Assembly: GCA_005877855.1 (NCBI GenBank)
Contig: VBOF01000048.1
Coordinates: 1 to 5,018 of the forward strand
Direction of reading: 5' to 3'
DNA: 5,018 nt
DNA from: Nitrospirota bacterium
Lineage (GTDB): Bacteria > Nitrospirota > Nitrospiria > Nitrospirales > NS-4
In this document: positions 4,952 through 5,018 of the stretch, one piece after another
How positions within the stretch are numbered: position 1 is the stretch's first letter
Layout of the letters: each line of letters starts with the position of its first letter
Position numbers and translations under genes: made by a program
Notes under the pieces: model-generated
The model's input: only the letters and a program-made list of their open reading frames with translations
What the model was told of the DNA's origin: nothing
Databases searched by the model: none

Positions 4952-5018
4952 TTATCCCCTGGCGGTGCGCTCGTACACCTTGGCGTCGATGAAGAGATGA
5001 AGCAAGGCGGAGTCCACC
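4952..5018 (-). CDS. C-terminal end of an unidentified protein (5' part outside window)
   Basis: On the minus strand, 21 sense codons run in from the window edge and end at TAA (complement of 4952-4954), giving a tail that includes ALLHLFIDAKVYERTARG. The codons are GC-rich in the third position and the peptide looks plausible (hydrophobic/acidic helix, then a basic end). It would converge on the MFS gene with an 11-bp gap between stop codons, a compact layout like the other gene ends in this window. I do not recognise the family, and 21 codons are too few to be certain that it is coding. Confidence 0.4.
   Translation of the reverse strand, partial: VDSALLHLFIDAKVYERTARG

Noticed and set aside
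4947..4959. GGGG-GTTAT-CCCC short palindrome between the MFS gene and the last fragment
   Set aside because: Only 4 bp of stem with no T-run on either side; too weak to call a terminator in GC-rich DNA.

Overview
This is a 5 kb stretch of GC-rich bacterial chromosome made mostly of housekeeping genes. The high GC content, the convergent holA/rpsT pair and a GTGGGGTCAGAGTCC-type palindromic repeat suggest an environmental bacterium, perhaps of the Nitrospirota/NC10/Deltaproteobacteria kind. That placement is a guess from style and not a phylogenetic result. I see no CRISPR array, transposase, phage gene or obvious defence locus, and nothing that amounts to a new multi-gene system.

Left part (1-1436): the C-terminal part of the DNA polymerase III delta subunit (holA, cut by the window edge) converges on rpsT (ribosomal protein S20, minus strand), and the two coding regions overlap by 35 bp at their 3' ends. 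About 70 bp separates rpsT from the divergent pyrF, which encodes orotidine-5'-phosphate decarboxylase (last step of UMP synthesis).

Middle part (1437-2490): a complete tRNA-His(GTG) with encoded CCA is followed 14 nt later by a small HTH plus zinc-ribbon protein that lacks a Shine-Dalgarno sequence. Then comes purE (purine synthesis), with its own strong RBS and a plausible sigma70-type promoter. purK is not next to it.

Right part (2491-5018): a secreted or membrane-anchored M28-type zinc aminopeptidase on the minus strand ends 1 nt from the purE stop codon. Its start codon and first ~15 codons lie inside an 83-bp inverted-repeat element with 21-bp perfect arms that resembles a REP doublet (REPIN). 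This is the most interesting item in the window. Divergent from it is a 12-TM major facilitator transporter with an ambiguous start: a good RBS-GTG pair opens a 5-codon reading frame that is one base out of register with the transporter. The last bases hold the C-terminal end of an unidentified minus-strand gene.

The genes are mostly independent transcription units (nucleotide synthesis, replication, translation, peptide hydrolysis, transport). Their arrangement does not suggest one shared pathway.
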